In this document: positions 34,211 through 43,052 of the stretch, in pieces
How the letters are laid out: each line of letters begins with the position of its first letter
Numbering within the stretch: the stretch's first letter is position 1
DNA from: Bog-532 sp963805255
Lineage (GTDB): Bacteria; Actinomycetota; Actinomycetes; Streptosporangiales; Streptosporangiaceae
NCBI GenBank assembly: GCA_963805255.1
Contig: CAWDTK010000003.1
Span: 257,574-321,573, forward strand
DNA: 64,000 nt
Direction of reading: 5' to 3'
Notes under the pieces: model-generated
What the model saw: the letters and a program-made list of their open reading frames with translations, nothing else
Database searches by the model: none
What the model was told of the DNA's origin: nothing
Translations under genes and position numbers: made by a program

Positions 34211-35146
34211 GTGAGCGGCCGGGTGCTGGTGCCATGGCAGGAAATCCGCGCTGAGCTGGACGGCCGCGACCTTGAGGCCGCCGGGCTGCGGATCGAGATA
34301 TTCAGCGGCGATGAGCCGGGCCCGGCGGACCTCACGGACGTGGTCTTGTTCACGGTGCCCTACGACCGGCCGTACGGGACCGAGCCGCTGGACCGGATGC
34401 CGGACGTGCGCGTGGTGCAGGCGCTCACGGCGGGCTATGAGCACCTGGCCGGCCGGATTCCGGCCGGGGCGACGCTGTGCAACGCGCGGGGCCTGCACGA
34501 CTCCAGCACGGCCGAGCTCGCGCTTGGGCTGATCCTCGCCGCGCAGCGGGAGCTGCCCCGGTGGGTCCGGGCCCAGGACGCGCGGCACTGGGAGCACGCG
34601 CACACCAGGTCGGCCGCGGGCAGCCGCGTGCTGATCATCGGGTACGGCTCGATCGGCGCGGCGCTCGACGCCCGGCTGCGCGCCTGCGAGGCCGACGTCA
34701 TCCAGGTGGCGCGGACCCCCCGGCCCGAGGCCGGCGTGCACGGCGTGGCCGACCTGGACCGGCTGCTGCCGTCCGCCGATGCCGTGGTCCTGGTCACCCC
34801 GCTGACGGAGGAGACCCGGGGGCTGCTCGGCGCGCGGCGGCTGGCCCTGCTGCCCGACGGCGCGCTGGTCGTCAACGTCGGCCGCGGCCCGGTCCTGGAC
34901 ACCGAGGCGATGACCGCCGAAGCCTCCGCAGGCCGGCTCCGCGCGGCGCTGGACGTGACCGAACCGGAGCCGCTGCCCGAAGATCACCCGCTGTGGGCCT
35001 GCCCGGGCGTGATCATCACCCCGCACGTCGCCGGGGGCGCTGCGGCGTTCTACCCGCTCGCGGCCCGGTTCGTCGCCGAGCAGATCCGGCGGTTCGCGTC
35101 CGGCGACCCGCTGCGGAACGTCGTGGTGCCCGGCGGAACGCCCTAA
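34211..35146 (+). CDS. D-isomer 2-hydroxyacid dehydrogenase
   Basis: 311 residues starting GTG at 34211. NAD-binding motif GSRVLIIGYGSIGAALDARL, the catalytic Arg in LVVNVGRGPVLDTEA (R of GRG context follows family spacing), Glu in LRAALDVTEPEPLPEDHPLW and catalytic His in PGVIITPHVAGGA are present. It interconverts 2-oxo acids and D-2-hydroxy acids with NAD(P)H. The gene ends with a 4-base stop overlap against the convergent mobA-like gene. The ribosome-binding AGGGAG lies within the TnpB relic. Confidence 0.9.
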   Translation: MSGRVLVPWQEIRAELDGRDLEAAGLRIEIFSGDEPGPADLTDVVLFTVPYDRPYGTEPLDRMPDVRVVQALTAGYEHLAGRIPAGATLCNARGLHDSSTAELALGLILAAQRELPRWVRAQDARHWEHAHTRSAAGSRVLIIGYGSIGAALDARLRACEADVIQVARTPRPEAGVHGVADLDRLLPSADAVVLVTPLTEETRGLLGARRLALLPDGALVVNVGRGPVLDTEAMTAEASAGRLRAALDVTEPEPLPEDHPLWACPGVIITPHVAGGAAAFYPLAARFVAEQIRRFASGDPLRNVVVPGGTP

Positions 35147-35883
35147 CCGGGCGGGCCGGCCGCCCCGACCGCCCAGTCCCGGGCACGGCGCAGGTCCTGC
35201 TCGGTGTCGCAGTCCAGCCACGGCGGCGGCTCCCCCTGCCCTGGCGGGATGACGACGCTGACCGGCCGCAGCGGGCCCAGCAGCCCGTGCAGCGACGACC
35301 TTTGGTAGCCGGCGGCGGCCTGGCGCAGCGCCGCGGTCCGCCAGCATCCGGCAAGCCACTGCGCCCGCCCCTCGTCGTCGGCCAGCACGGCCCCGTCGTG
35401 GCCGGCCGCCGCCGCCAGGAGCGTCCGCAGGTGCGCCGCGCGCAGGAACGGAAGATCGGCGGCGAGGACTGCCACCCACGGCTGCGCCCCGGCCCCCTGC
35501 TCCCAGGCGCCATCCAGCTCGGCGAGCCCGCGGCGCACGGCTGGCACGGGCCCGGACCCGGGTGGTTCCTCACGCACGAAACGGACCGCCCCGGCTGCCC
35601 TGCCGTCCGCGATACCGGGCCGGCCGGGGCCCACGACCACGACCCGCCGGGCTCCGGCCTCCGTACCCGCCGTGACCACCGCTCCGAGCAGTGTCCGGCC
35701 ACCGATCACCAGGCCCGGTTTGTCGGCGCCGCCGAGCCGCGTGGCCCGGCCGCCCGCGAGAATGATCATTCCGAACGGAACTATGGCGGCCCTGGTCGCT
35801 GTCCGCTTCGCTCCCCCGGGGCCACCAGGCTCATCGGTCCCATGGGCCTCGCCGGGCTGATCGGGAGCGCCGGGCGGGCTCAC
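35143..35883 (-). CDS. mobA: Molybdenum cofactor guanylyltransferase (MobA-like)
   Basis: 246 residues from a GTG at 35883 that overlaps the moaA stop (GTGA), suggesting coupled translation. The nucleotidyltransferase signature is MIILAGGRATRLGGADKPGL, with AADLPFLR as the metal-binding region and WLDCDTEQDLRRAR at the end. Starting at the ATG 35769 would give the classical short N-terminus, so the first 38 residues are uncertain. It would attach GMP to molybdopterin. Operon with moaA upstream. Confidence 0.82.
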   Translation of the reverse strand: MSPPGAPDQPGEAHGTDEPGGPGGAKRTATRAAIVPFGMIILAGGRATRLGGADKPGLVIGGRTLLGAVVTAGTEAGARRVVVVGPGRPGIADGRAAGAVRFVREEPPGSGPVPAVRRGLAELDGAWEQGAGAQPWVAVLAADLPFLRAAHLRTLLAAAAGHDGAVLADDEGRAQWLAGCWRTAALRQAAAGYQRSSLHGLLGPLRPVSVVIPPGQGEPPPWLDCDTEQDLRRARDWAVGAAGPPG

Positions 35884-36871
35884 CCGCCGATGGCCGACAT
35901 GGGCCGGTCCGGCTGCAGGAACGTGGGGTCGTTGATCCCGTGGCCGGGCAGCTTAGCCGCCACGGCGCGGCGCCAGATGCCGGCCAGTTCCTCGTCGCTC
36001 GCCCCGGCGCGCAGCGGCCAGCGCAGGTCGCTCTCCTCCCGCGCGAACAGGCAGTTGCGGACCTGGCCGTCAGCGGTGAGCCGGACCCGGTCGCAGGCTC
36101 CGCAGAACGGCCTGGTCACCGAGCCGATGACGCCGACCCGGGCCGGGCCGCCGTCGACCAGGAACGTCTCCGCGGGGGTGGACCCGCGCTCACCCGGGTC
36201 GTCGGGCTTGAGCACGAACTCTTCACTCAGCGCGGCGAGGATCTCCTCGGCGGTGACCATGTCGGCCCGCCGCCAGCCGTGCTGCGCGTCCAGCGGCATC
36301 TGCTCGATGAACCGCAGCTCATACCCATGGGCCAGGCAGAACCGCAGCAGGTCACGGGCCTCACCGTCGTTGATGCCGCGCATCAGGACGGTGTTGACCT
36401 TGACCGGGACAAGCCCGGCGGCGGCCGCCGCGGCCATGCCGTCCAGCACCTCGGGCAGCCGGTCCCGCCGGGCCAGTTCCTGGAAGGCCTCCGGGCGGAG
36501 CGTGTCGAGCGAGACGTTGATCCGGTCCAGGCCGCTTCGCGGAGGGCTTGCGCCGTCCGCGCCAGGCCGATGCCGTTGGTGGTGATGGACATTTCCGGGC
36601 GCGGCCGGAGCCCGGCGGTGCGGGCGATGATGCCAGTGAGGCCCCGGCGCAGCAGCGGTTCCCCGCCGGTGAAGCGGATCTCGCGGATGCCGAGCCCCTC
36701 GACGCCGACCCGGATCAGCCGGACAACCTCGTCGTCGGTGAGCAGTCCGGGTTTGGGCAGCCAGTCGAGGCCTTCGGCTGGCATACAGTACGCGCACCTT
36801 AGGTTGCACCGGTCGGTCAGCGACACGCGCAGATCGGTCGCGACCCGGCCGTATGAGTCTGCCAGCATCAA
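35880..36871 (-). pseudogene. moaA: GTP 3',8-cyclase MoaA, single-base frameshift
   Basis: The N-terminal frame (36871 to about 36535) carries the radical-SAM cluster motif TDRCNLRCAYCMPAEG and the SAM-binding FTGGEPLLRR. The C-terminal frame carries LDRINVSLDTLRPEAF and the second cluster FCGACDRVRLTADGQVRNCL. The frames meet near 36530-36536: GAAGCGGCCTGG encodes REA then shifts, where one extra G would restore REAGLDRIN. Otherwise every hallmark of the first enzyme of molybdopterin synthesis is present. It is either a real loss or an assembly error in a G run. Promoterward end faces the tRNA-Sec relic. Confidence 0.8.
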
Positions 36872-37014
36872 TTGAGCGTACGTCCCCCTTCAGCGGCACC
36901 GACACCGCCACCCCGGGATACCCCCGGACGGGGGCAGAAAACGGTCCCTGGCTTGCCACATCGGCCCCCATCCGGAGCGATTCACCGGCCCCGGCCAGCG
37001 CCTTCGCAGGCGGC

Positions 37015-37080
37015 GGCGGAGGCGGACGGGAATCGAACCCGCCAGCGCCGCAGCGCAGCGCTCACCGGTTTTGAAGACCG
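37015..37080 (-). repeat. Second copy of the tRNA-Sec 3' half (attachment-site relic)
   Basis: On the minus strand this reads from CGGTCTTCAAAACCGG (anticodon TCA) through the long variable arm and T-arm GCGGGTTCGATTCCCG to the acceptor CCGCCTCCG. It matches 44866-44930 except for one extra A in the anticodon arm and one T-stem base. There is no D-arm or 5' acceptor upstream, so it is not a tRNA gene. Same orientation as the full copy, consistent with the far att site of an integrated element. Confidence 0.8.
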
Positions 37081-37252
37081 TTTCCAAGGGCGAAATGCGG
37101 CGAAAGGCGGCGTAACCCGCTGTCATCCGCGCAGGTCAGCATGGATCCGGCACCGAAGGCGGCAAAATCCGGCGGAAGTCGGCGGAAGCCGTTTGGTGCC
37201 AACAATGTGCCAGCACGGCGCCGGAAGGTGGCCGCGGTGACCGGCGCCAACG

Positions 37253-37393
37253 ATGGCTGCTAACCCCGGCGGCAGCGCGGTGGAAACCGGCTACCCGCTG
37301 ACCCGCGAGCAGCAGGACGGCGACCGCTCCGCCTGGCCGTGGCTGCCCGGCACGGTCATCGGCCAGTGCGGGCCGGGGCAACAAATGCTGTAA
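37253..37393 (+). CDS. Small protein of integrative-element type
   Basis: 46 residues, containing GYPLTREQQDGDRSAWPWLP and TVIGQCGPGQ. This resembles small proteins found near the ends of actinobacterial integrative elements (PLTREQ...DRxxWPWLPGTxxxQCGPxEW), but it stops early where homologues continue, so it may be truncated. Position just inside the att copy supports the link. Function unknown. Confidence 0.4.
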   Translation: MAANPGGSAVETGYPLTREQQDGDRSAWPWLPGTVIGQCGPGQQML

Positions 37394-37453
37394 TCCGGGG
37401 GCCGGGGCGGCTCTTATGTAGCGGATGTCAATCCGCCGGAGAGAAGCGGGGCA

Positions 37454-37608
37454 ATGAAGCTCCTCATCAGTGCCGTGGCCGGGGCATCACTACTCACCGT
37501 CGCCGCGTGCGGCGCCAGCCACAGCGCGCCCGCTGCGGCGCCCAGCACGCATTCTGCTGCAGCACCCAGCCAGCCGGCCACGCATGCCCCCGCAGCCGGG
37601 CCCGGGCG
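37454..37608 (+). pseudogene. Lipoprotein N-terminus, truncated
   Basis: An ATG with a good ribosome-binding site (GGAGAGAAGCGGGGCA) starts MKLLISAVAGASLLTVAACG, a clear lipoprotein signal with lipobox Cys, followed by an Ala/Pro/Ser/His linker. The frame then enters the antisense of the DMT transporter C-terminus at about 37609 with no domain, so the mature protein has been lost. Confidence 0.6.
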
Positions 37609-38481
37609 CTATGCGGGCATCCCCCCGATGTGGTCGGCGCGCGGAGCGGGCTCGCTGGCCCGCGGCGCCTGCTGGTGCCCGAGCGCGACCGCGCTCGCCA
37701 CGAGGCAAGCGAACGCCGCGATCTGCAGGACAGCCCGCATCCCGTGCGGCAGCGTCTCGCCGAACAGCACGAACCCAGCTGCGATCGGGACCGCGTTCGT
37801 CACCATCGTCGCCGTGCCGGCGGCCGTCAGCGCGTCGCCGCGCTGGTATGCCCACTGCAGCACGCTCGTGCCGATGGCATAGGCGGCGATGAGCGAGGCG
37901 AGCGCAATCAGCCACAGCCCGCCGTAGCCGACCAGTTTCGCGGAGATGTCGCCGTCGGCGAACAGCAGGCCGGCCGCCAGGCCGAGCGATGCGGCGCGGG
38001 CGAAGCGCGTCGGCATGGCGATCAGCAGCACCGCGCCGCCGGCGCAGGCCGCGAGCCAGATGACGACGCCGATGACTGCCGGATGCTGATCGGATGCCGT
38101 CTTCCCGGTGAGCGAGAACGCAAGCAGCGTCAATCCCGCGAGCGCCAGGACGACGGCGAGCTGCTCGCGCCGCGCGAGCCGGGACGGGTGCCCGCGCGCC
38201 GTCGCGAACGCCAGGACGGCGACCCCGGACGCCGCCACCGCCTGCACGAGGGCGAGCGGCGCGAGCCGCAGCGCCGCCACATACATGAGCCAGCCTGCGG
38301 TCTCGGCCCCGAACGCGATCAGCCAGCGCCGGTCGCGGAGCAGGAACTGCACCGACCGGAACGGGCGGCGCGGCGACAGCGGCGGCAGCGCCGCCGCCGC
38401 ATCGTGCTCAAGGGAGTAGGCCGTGTTGGTGACCAGCGCCGAAACGAACGCGAGCGTCAGCCCGATCCACGCCGACGGCAT
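37609..38481 (-). CDS. DMT/EamA-type membrane transporter
   Basis: 290 residues from the ATG at 38481. About nine or ten hydrophobic helices (SAWIGLTLAFVSALVTNTAY, LVQAVAASGVAVLAFATARG, VIGVVIWLAACAGGAVLLIA and so on) with the internal duplication style of drug/metabolite transporters. Actinobacterial relatives are annotated only as DMT family. Substrate unknown. Its end abuts the truncated lipoprotein, indicating a junction there. Confidence 0.75.
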   Translation of the reverse strand: MPSAWIGLTLAFVSALVTNTAYSLEHDAAAALPPLSPRRPFRSVQFLLRDRRWLIAFGAETAGWLMYVAALRLAPLALVQAVAASGVAVLAFATARGHPSRLARREQLAVVLALAGLTLLAFSLTGKTASDQHPAVIGVVIWLAACAGGAVLLIAMPTRFARAASLGLAAGLLFADGDISAKLVGYGGLWLIALASLIAAYAIGTSVLQWAYQRGDALTAAGTATMVTNAVPIAAGFVLFGETLPHGMRAVLQIAAFACLVASAVALGHQQAPRASEPAPRADHIGGMPA

Positions 38482-38670
38482 CCTGCGGAGTTTACCACCA
38501 GACCAGATCGGCCGGGCCGCCAGGTACATTGCCCCGTCAACGCGGGCCATCCCTCGGCGTCAGCGCGCCACGCGAGGATCTCGATCTCCTCGGCGCGGTC
38601 ACCGCGCCCGGGCAAGACGGGGAGCCGGACGATCCGGCACGGGACGAGGTACGGCTAGCTAGCTTAGCGG

Positions 38671-39121
38671 CTGCTGGTCGCCCCGGACACGATCCTGCGC
38701 TGGCATCGCGACATCGTCCGCCGACGCTGGGCCGCCAGGTCCATTCGCGGCAAGACAGGCCGCCCGGCCACCCGCCGGAACATCAAGGCCCTGGTCCGTC
38801 GGCTGGCCCGCGAAAATCCCGAATGGGGGTACCGCAGGATCCACGGCGAGTTGGCCGGACTGGGAGTCAAAGTCACAGCGTCGACCGTCTGGGAGATCCT
38901 CAAGGCCAGCGGCATCGACCTCGCCCCTGCGGCGGAGCGGGCCGACCTGGTCGCAATTCCTGCGCTCCCAGACCAGCGCCATCCTGGCGAGCGACTTCTT
39001 CACGGCCGACCTGCTCGACGGCACCCAGGCCCACGTCTTGGCCGTAATCGAGCACGCCAGCAGGCGAAACCGCATCCTCGGAGTCACTCAGCATCCCAGC
39101 GGGGAATGGACCACAGGCTCG
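38671..39121 (+). pseudogene. IS3/IS481-type transposase (rve) fragment
   Basis: The frame reads LLVAPDTILRWHRDIVRRRW, GYRRIHGELAGLGVKVTAST and VWEILKASGIDLAP, an HTH_21-type region of IS3/IS481-like transposases. It then shifts frame near 38938 to WSQFLRSQTSAILASDFFTA, the start of the rve core with its first Asp. The second Asp and Glu are missing. Both ends truncated. Confidence 0.7.
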
Positions 39122-39222
39122 CACTGGTGGGCTGATCAACGAATATGGGCTGATCAACGAATATCACCTGGTCGCATGACGTAGACGAGGTTTTCGGCAC
39201 GCACAGGGGTGACGAGTAGCTG

Positions 39223-39529
39223 AAGTCTGTGGCGGCGGGCTTTCGTTATCACGCTGAGCAAGATGTGTCAGGTGAGAACCGGGAAGGCGAACGTGAGTGA
39301 ATCACTGCTGACGTGTCGAAAGCGTAGCGACGACATCGAAACCGGGGTCCAGTTGTTGCCCTGGGATAGGTCTGGCGGGTGCCTGTTTATTGGCCAGACG
39401 GTGTCCGGCATGAAGGTGGCGCGAGCCCGGTCCCGGCGCCAGTGCGGAACGCGGGAACGCCTCGCCCCGACGCCGCTGGCCAGGTGTTGGACTGGCCGGC
39501 GAAAGGGAGAACCCCAGGCAGGGGAAAAT
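39223..39529 (+). other. Possible group II intron 5' fragment (structured RNA relic)
   Basis: No protein frame fits. The stretch has features reminiscent of bacterial group II introns: a GTGACGAG-like start, GAACCGGGAAGGCGAACGTG, and a clear hairpin GTCTGGC...GCCAGAC around 39370-39400. No domain V or reverse transcriptase is present; it stops where the protease duplication begins at 39530. The identification is by recall of similar sequences and is weak. Confidence 0.25.
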
Positions 39530-39597
39530 GCGCCAAGGGCGAGCGCGACACCGACCGCGACGGCTGGCGGCAGCGTCGCGCTGCAGCAGGCCTACGT
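39530..39597 (+). repeat. Duplicate of part of the downstream protease gene
   Basis: 68 bases match 41327-41394 with about three mismatches, i.e. codons for the linker and first mature residues of the HtrA-like protease (TAGGSVALQQAYV). The copy ends in a 16-bp palindrome CCTACGTTAACGTAGG at 39591-39606. Confidence 0.85.
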
Positions 39598-39706
39598 TAA
39601 CGTAGGTGCGATATCACTCCACCCACCCCCACTCGGGGTGACCCCGGTACCTGATCGTAGCTTGCTGTTTAACCTGCGGTTTCTCGCCTGGCATTGAGCT
39701 TGTTGT

Positions 39707-40085
39707 TTAACCTGCGCGTTCGTGCTTGGCCTTGAGCGTGCGGTCTGTTTTCGTCGTTTTTCCCACGTCGTGGTGCGGTGCGGGGCGCCGGTTCTTCGAT
39801 CCTGGCGGCCGGCCGGTGCCGGGTTTGCCGGGTTTGGGTGCGCTGGCCGGGCAGGGCAGGGTCGCGCGGATGTTTCTAAATCCCCGGCGAACCCGGGCCG
39901 GGGTGAGCCGGCGGGGCGGGGCGTTTCCAGGGCAGGCGCACGTCGCCCGCCAGCGGCTTTGCGAGCCGGAGCTGGGTATGGCAGGTGATGATCAGCCAAG
40001 TCCACCGGTCCGCAGCGTGGGGGGGGCGCGGATCTTCGGGGCGGTCCAGACGAGGACCTGCTTGAACAGCAGGAATGTGTGCTCC
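39707..40085 (-). pseudogene. Transposase C-terminal remnant (NF041680-like)
   Basis: Minus-strand pieces EHTFLLFKQVLVWTAPKIR, DRWTWLIITCHTQLRLAKPL and HDVGKTTKTDRTLKAKHERA correspond to the C-terminus of a common actinobacterial transposase group, but lie in three frames separated by indels. The end is followed by two copies of a GCAGGTTAAACARCAAGCT motif (39655-39715), probably element-end repeats. Confidence 0.55.
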
Positions 40086-40242
40086 AGGTCAAAGCGGCGC
40101 AAGAATGCCGAGCGGTGAGGCGGTCCGGTGGCTGGCCGGAGACTGGCTCACGGGAACGCTGCCGGGGTACGAGAATGCGGTCTCGCCGCATCGCGTCCTG
40201 GGCCCCGATGAGACTCGCAGGATAATTCGCTGTCATCAAGGC

Positions 40243-40259
40243 ATCATGAACATTATGAT
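40243..40259. promoter_or_regulatory. Palindrome upstream of vapBC-type operon
   Basis: ATCAT (40243-40247) and ATGAT (40255-40259) flank GAACATT, an AT-rich dyad 8 bases before the antitoxin ATG. RHH antitoxins usually autoregulate through such sites. Confidence 0.5.
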
Positions 40260-40267
40260 TAGATGCT

Positions 40268-40519
40268 ATGAGGACTACGGTCACCCTCGATGACGACCTG
40301 GCCATCCGGCTGGAAAGGCACCGGACCCAGCACGGCGAGAGCTTCAAGCAAGCGCTCAACGAAGCCGTCCGCGCTGGCCTCGCCAGACTCGAAGAACGCG
40401 CCAACGCCGTGCCGGAGGTGAGCCGGACACGCCCGCTGCCGCTGGGCAGGCGTCTTGCGGGCAGCATCGATAACGTCGCAGAGGTGCTGGCCATCGCCGA
40501 GGGCGAGGATTACCGCTGA
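40268..40519 (+). CDS. RHH-type antitoxin (VapB-like)
   Basis: 83 residues: a ribbon-helix-helix N-terminus (MRTTVTLDDDLAIRLERHR, then SFKQALNEAVRAGLARLE) and a toxin-binding C-terminal tail. It should neutralise the PIN toxin encoded next and repress the operon as a dimer. Stop and toxin start overlap (TGATG). Located inside the selC island, where such modules often stabilise mobile DNA. Confidence 0.88.
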   Translation: MRTTVTLDDDLAIRLERHRTQHGESFKQALNEAVRAGLARLEERANAVPEVSRTRPLPLGRRLAGSIDNVAEVLAIAEGEDYR

Positions 40520-40962
40520 TGTACCTGGTCGACGCCAATATCCTCGTCTACTCCACCGACGAGGGCTCCGAGCATCATGCGGCCGCACGAGACTGGCTCG
40601 ATGAGCGGACCGTCGGACCGCCTAGGTCCGTCGGCCTGCCCTGGCCCAGCCTGCTGGCCTTTCTCCGGCTTGTCACCAACCCGCGCGTGTACTCACCTCC
40701 CGCGACGGCGGCAGATGCGTGGCAGCGCGTCGAGGACTGGCTGTCCCGGTCGGCCGCCTGGATCCCCGTACCGGGATTGCGGCATCAGGAGGTGCTCGGC
40801 GGGATCGTCCGGGCATGCCGCCCTGCCGGGAACCTCGTGCCGGATGCGCATCTGGCGGCGCTCGCTGTTGAGCACGGCCTCACCGTCGTCTCTACGGATA
40901 CGGATTTCGCCAGGTTCCCCGGCGTCGCATGGCTCAATCCCGTCTCAGCCGCGGCCTTATGA
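40519..40962 (+). CDS. PIN-domain toxin ribonuclease (VapC-like)
   Basis: 147 residues. PIN acidic residues: Asp in MYLVDANILVYSTD, Glu-bearing helix near HHAAARDWLDE, Asp in NLVPDAHLAALAVEHGL and Asp in TVVSTDTDFARFPG. VapC toxins are Mg-dependent RNases, often specific for tRNA or rRNA loops. Translationally coupled to the antitoxin by TGATG. All catalytic positions look intact, so the pair is probably functional. Confidence 0.9.
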   Translation: MYLVDANILVYSTDEGSEHHAAARDWLDERTVGPPRSVGLPWPSLLAFLRLVTNPRVYSPPATAADAWQRVEDWLSRSAAWIPVPGLRHQEVLGGIVRACRPAGNLVPDAHLAALAVEHGLTVVSTDTDFARFPGVAWLNPVSAAAL

Positions 40963-41176
40963 CTACCTCGCCGACCCGGCAGCCTGAATCGTGGCCTGAG
41001 CAGGCAACACAAGAGCAACACAGGTCCGGGTCCGGGAGACGCCCGCAATACCGGTTCTACTCGCAACAGCGCCTTGAGCCGACGGGGACCCGGTGTGCTC
41101 ATCCTCCCGGGGTGATGTCGCGGCCCGGCCGGCTGGGCGACGGTGAGCAGAGCCGATGCCTTGGGAGTGGTCAGAC

Positions 41177-42298
41177 ATGGCGCGATGGCCTGAACGTGAG
41201 CGCGCCCGGCTGCTGAGCCGGCGACGCGGCGGGCCCGCCCATGGAATCCGGGTCGGGGCCGCGGCGGGGACGCTGGCGCTCGCCGTGATGGCTGCGTGCG
41301 CGGCGTGCACCGGCGGGTCCTCGGCGGCGCCGGGGGCGAGCGCGACACCGGCCGCGACGGCTGGCGGCAGCGTCGCGCTGCAGCAGGCCTACGTCAGCGT
41401 GATCGGCCGGGTGCGGCCCTCGGTCGTGGAGATCACGACGGCGTCCGGCCTCGGCTCCGGCGTGGTCTACGACACGGCCGGTCACATCGTGACGAATGCG
41501 CATGTCGTCGGTACCGCCACGTCCTTCCAGGTCGTCCTGGCCGGCTCGGTGACGCCACTGGCCGCCCGGCTCACGGGCAGCTATCCACCGGACGATCTAG
41601 CGGTCATACAGGTCACCGGGGCCGCGCATCTCGTGCCAGCGCACTTCGCTGACTCTTCGAAGCTGCAGGTGGGTGACATCGTGCTTGCCATGGGCAACCC
41701 CCTGGGCCTGGCCAGCAGCGCGACCGACGGGATCATCTCCGCGGTCGGGCGGACGGTGTCCGAGCCGGCGGAAGGCGGGTCGCCGGGTGCGACGCTCCCG
41801 GATGTGATCCAGACGTCGGCGGCGATCAACCCGGGCAACAGCGGCGGGGCGCTCGTCGACCTGGCCGGGCAGGTGGTGGGCATTCCCACGCTGGCGGCCA
41901 CCGACCAGCAGCTTGGCGGTGCCGCTCCCGGGATCGGCTTTGCCATTCCCTCCAGCATCGTCACCGATATCGCCGGGCAGATCATCAGCACGGGCCACGT
42001 CACGAACTCCCACCGCGCGGCCCTCGGTGTCCGCGTGCAGACCGTTACCGGGCCGGACGGCCAGCCCGCAGGCGCGGGTATCGCCACGGTGACCCCGGGC
42101 GGCGCGGCGGCGAAGGCAGGCTTGCAGCCCGGGGACGTGATCACCGCGGTCAACGGAACGCCGGTCAGTGACACCGAGACGCTGGCCGCCGCGTTCGCCG
42201 GCCTGCGCCCCGGCCAGCAGGTCTCGCTGAAAATCACCAAACCGGACGGCAGCACCGCCACCGTCAAGGTGACCCTGGGCCAGCTGCCTGGCTCATGA
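41177..42298 (+). CDS. Trypsin-like serine protease with PDZ domain (HtrA/DegP-like lipoprotein)
   Basis: 373 residues. The N-terminus has a basic stretch and a hydrophobic segment ending in a lipobox-like LAVMAACAAC, so it is probably membrane-anchored outside the cell. Catalytic triad: His in GHIVTNAHVVG, Asp in YPPDDLAVI, Ser in AAINPGNSGGALV. PDZ domain from about residue 285 (AALGVRVQTV, GGAAAKAGLQPGDVITAVNG). It degrades or refolds damaged envelope proteins. A 68-bp piece of this gene is duplicated 1.8 kb upstream. ATG at 41177 preferred over 41156. Confidence 0.92.
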   Translation: MARWPERERARLLSRRRGGPAHGIRVGAAAGTLALAVMAACAACTGGSSAAPGASATPAATAGGSVALQQAYVSVIGRVRPSVVEITTASGLGSGVVYDTAGHIVTNAHVVGTATSFQVVLAGSVTPLAARLTGSYPPDDLAVIQVTGAAHLVPAHFADSSKLQVGDIVLAMGNPLGLASSATDGIISAVGRTVSEPAEGGSPGATLPDVIQTSAAINPGNSGGALVDLAGQVVGIPTLAATDQQLGGAAPGIGFAIPSSIVTDIAGQIISTGHVTNSHRAALGVRVQTVTGPDGQPAGAGIATVTPGGAAAKAGLQPGDVITAVNGTPVSDTETLAAAFAGLRPGQQVSLKITKPDGSTATVKVTLGQLPGS

Positions 42299-42379
42299 CC
42301 GGCAGGCCATCCTGCTCAGGCCGGGCGGGCCCGGGCCGGGGGCCGCCGGGGTAACCGCGGCTGACGGCGCGGCGCGCAG

Positions 42380-42590
42380 CTACGTCTTGATGCGCAGGTC
42401 GCGGAAGGCAACTTTTGAGGGGAAGCTGTGGATCTGCAGGGCGAGGAAATCGGTGGGTCGCCGGTTGCTGGTGAAGTCGTTGATCAGCTGGCCGTTGAGT
42501 GTGACGCGGATTCGGGTCCGGTGGCCTCGATCAGGTAGGTGTTCCAGTCGCCCACTGGGGCGACGGAGATGCTGGTGGGGGCCTGGACGC
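42380..42590 (-). pseudogene. DUF1080 (3-keto-disaccharide hydrolase) C-terminal remnant
   Basis: Minus-strand frames read PTSISVAPVGDWNTYLIEAT and, after a one-base shift, TRIRVTLNGQLINDFTSN then FLALQIHSFPSKVAFRDLRI ending at the stop. This is the conserved C-terminal jelly-roll of DUF1080 proteins. The rest of the gene is gone. Confidence 0.7.
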
Positions 42591-42639
42591 TTGCGAAGGC
42601 CGGCTGCGGTGCTGCGGGCGATCACGAAGGCAGGTGGCC

Positions 42640-42800
42640 ACGCTGGCCTCGCGAGCGCTGAATCGTCCCGACGGTGCGCCACAGCTTCACCAGGCATTCC
42701 TGCGCCATCTCTTCGGCCAGTCCGTTATCACCAGCATGTACACGCCATAGCGATACAGCGGTTTGCTATCGCGCCGGCAGAGCTTGGCCATCGGGGCGAC
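42640..42800 (-). pseudogene. Sigma-70 family (ECF) region 2 fragment
   Basis: The minus strand reads LCRRDSKPLYRYGVYML, then after a missing base DNGLAEEMAQECLVKLWRTV, matching region 2 of an ECF sigma factor. Regions 1 and 4 are absent. One more relic in the selC island. Confidence 0.55.
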
Positions 42801-43052
42801 GGCTTCATTCCGGTAGCACGGAGGGTGCGACCCTCCGTTCGGTGAGGGAAGGTCACGCCCGGGACCCTGTGGCCTTGGCGTCGGTACGGGGGAGAGCCGG
42901 AAGCACTGTTGCCTTGTGCGATCCCTGCGCAGCCTCAACTATGATCCCAGTGCGGCGGCGCCTAGCGCTGATCATCTGCTGTTGGTCGCTGATGGGGCAG
43001 ACTGGTGGCCACCAGCGGCGGGCGTTTGGGGGCGGGAGATGCGGAGACGGCC

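Noticed and set aside
37015..37080. A second functional tRNA-Sec gene
   Set aside because: Only the anticodon-to-3' half is present; no D-arm or 5' acceptor strand lies upstream.
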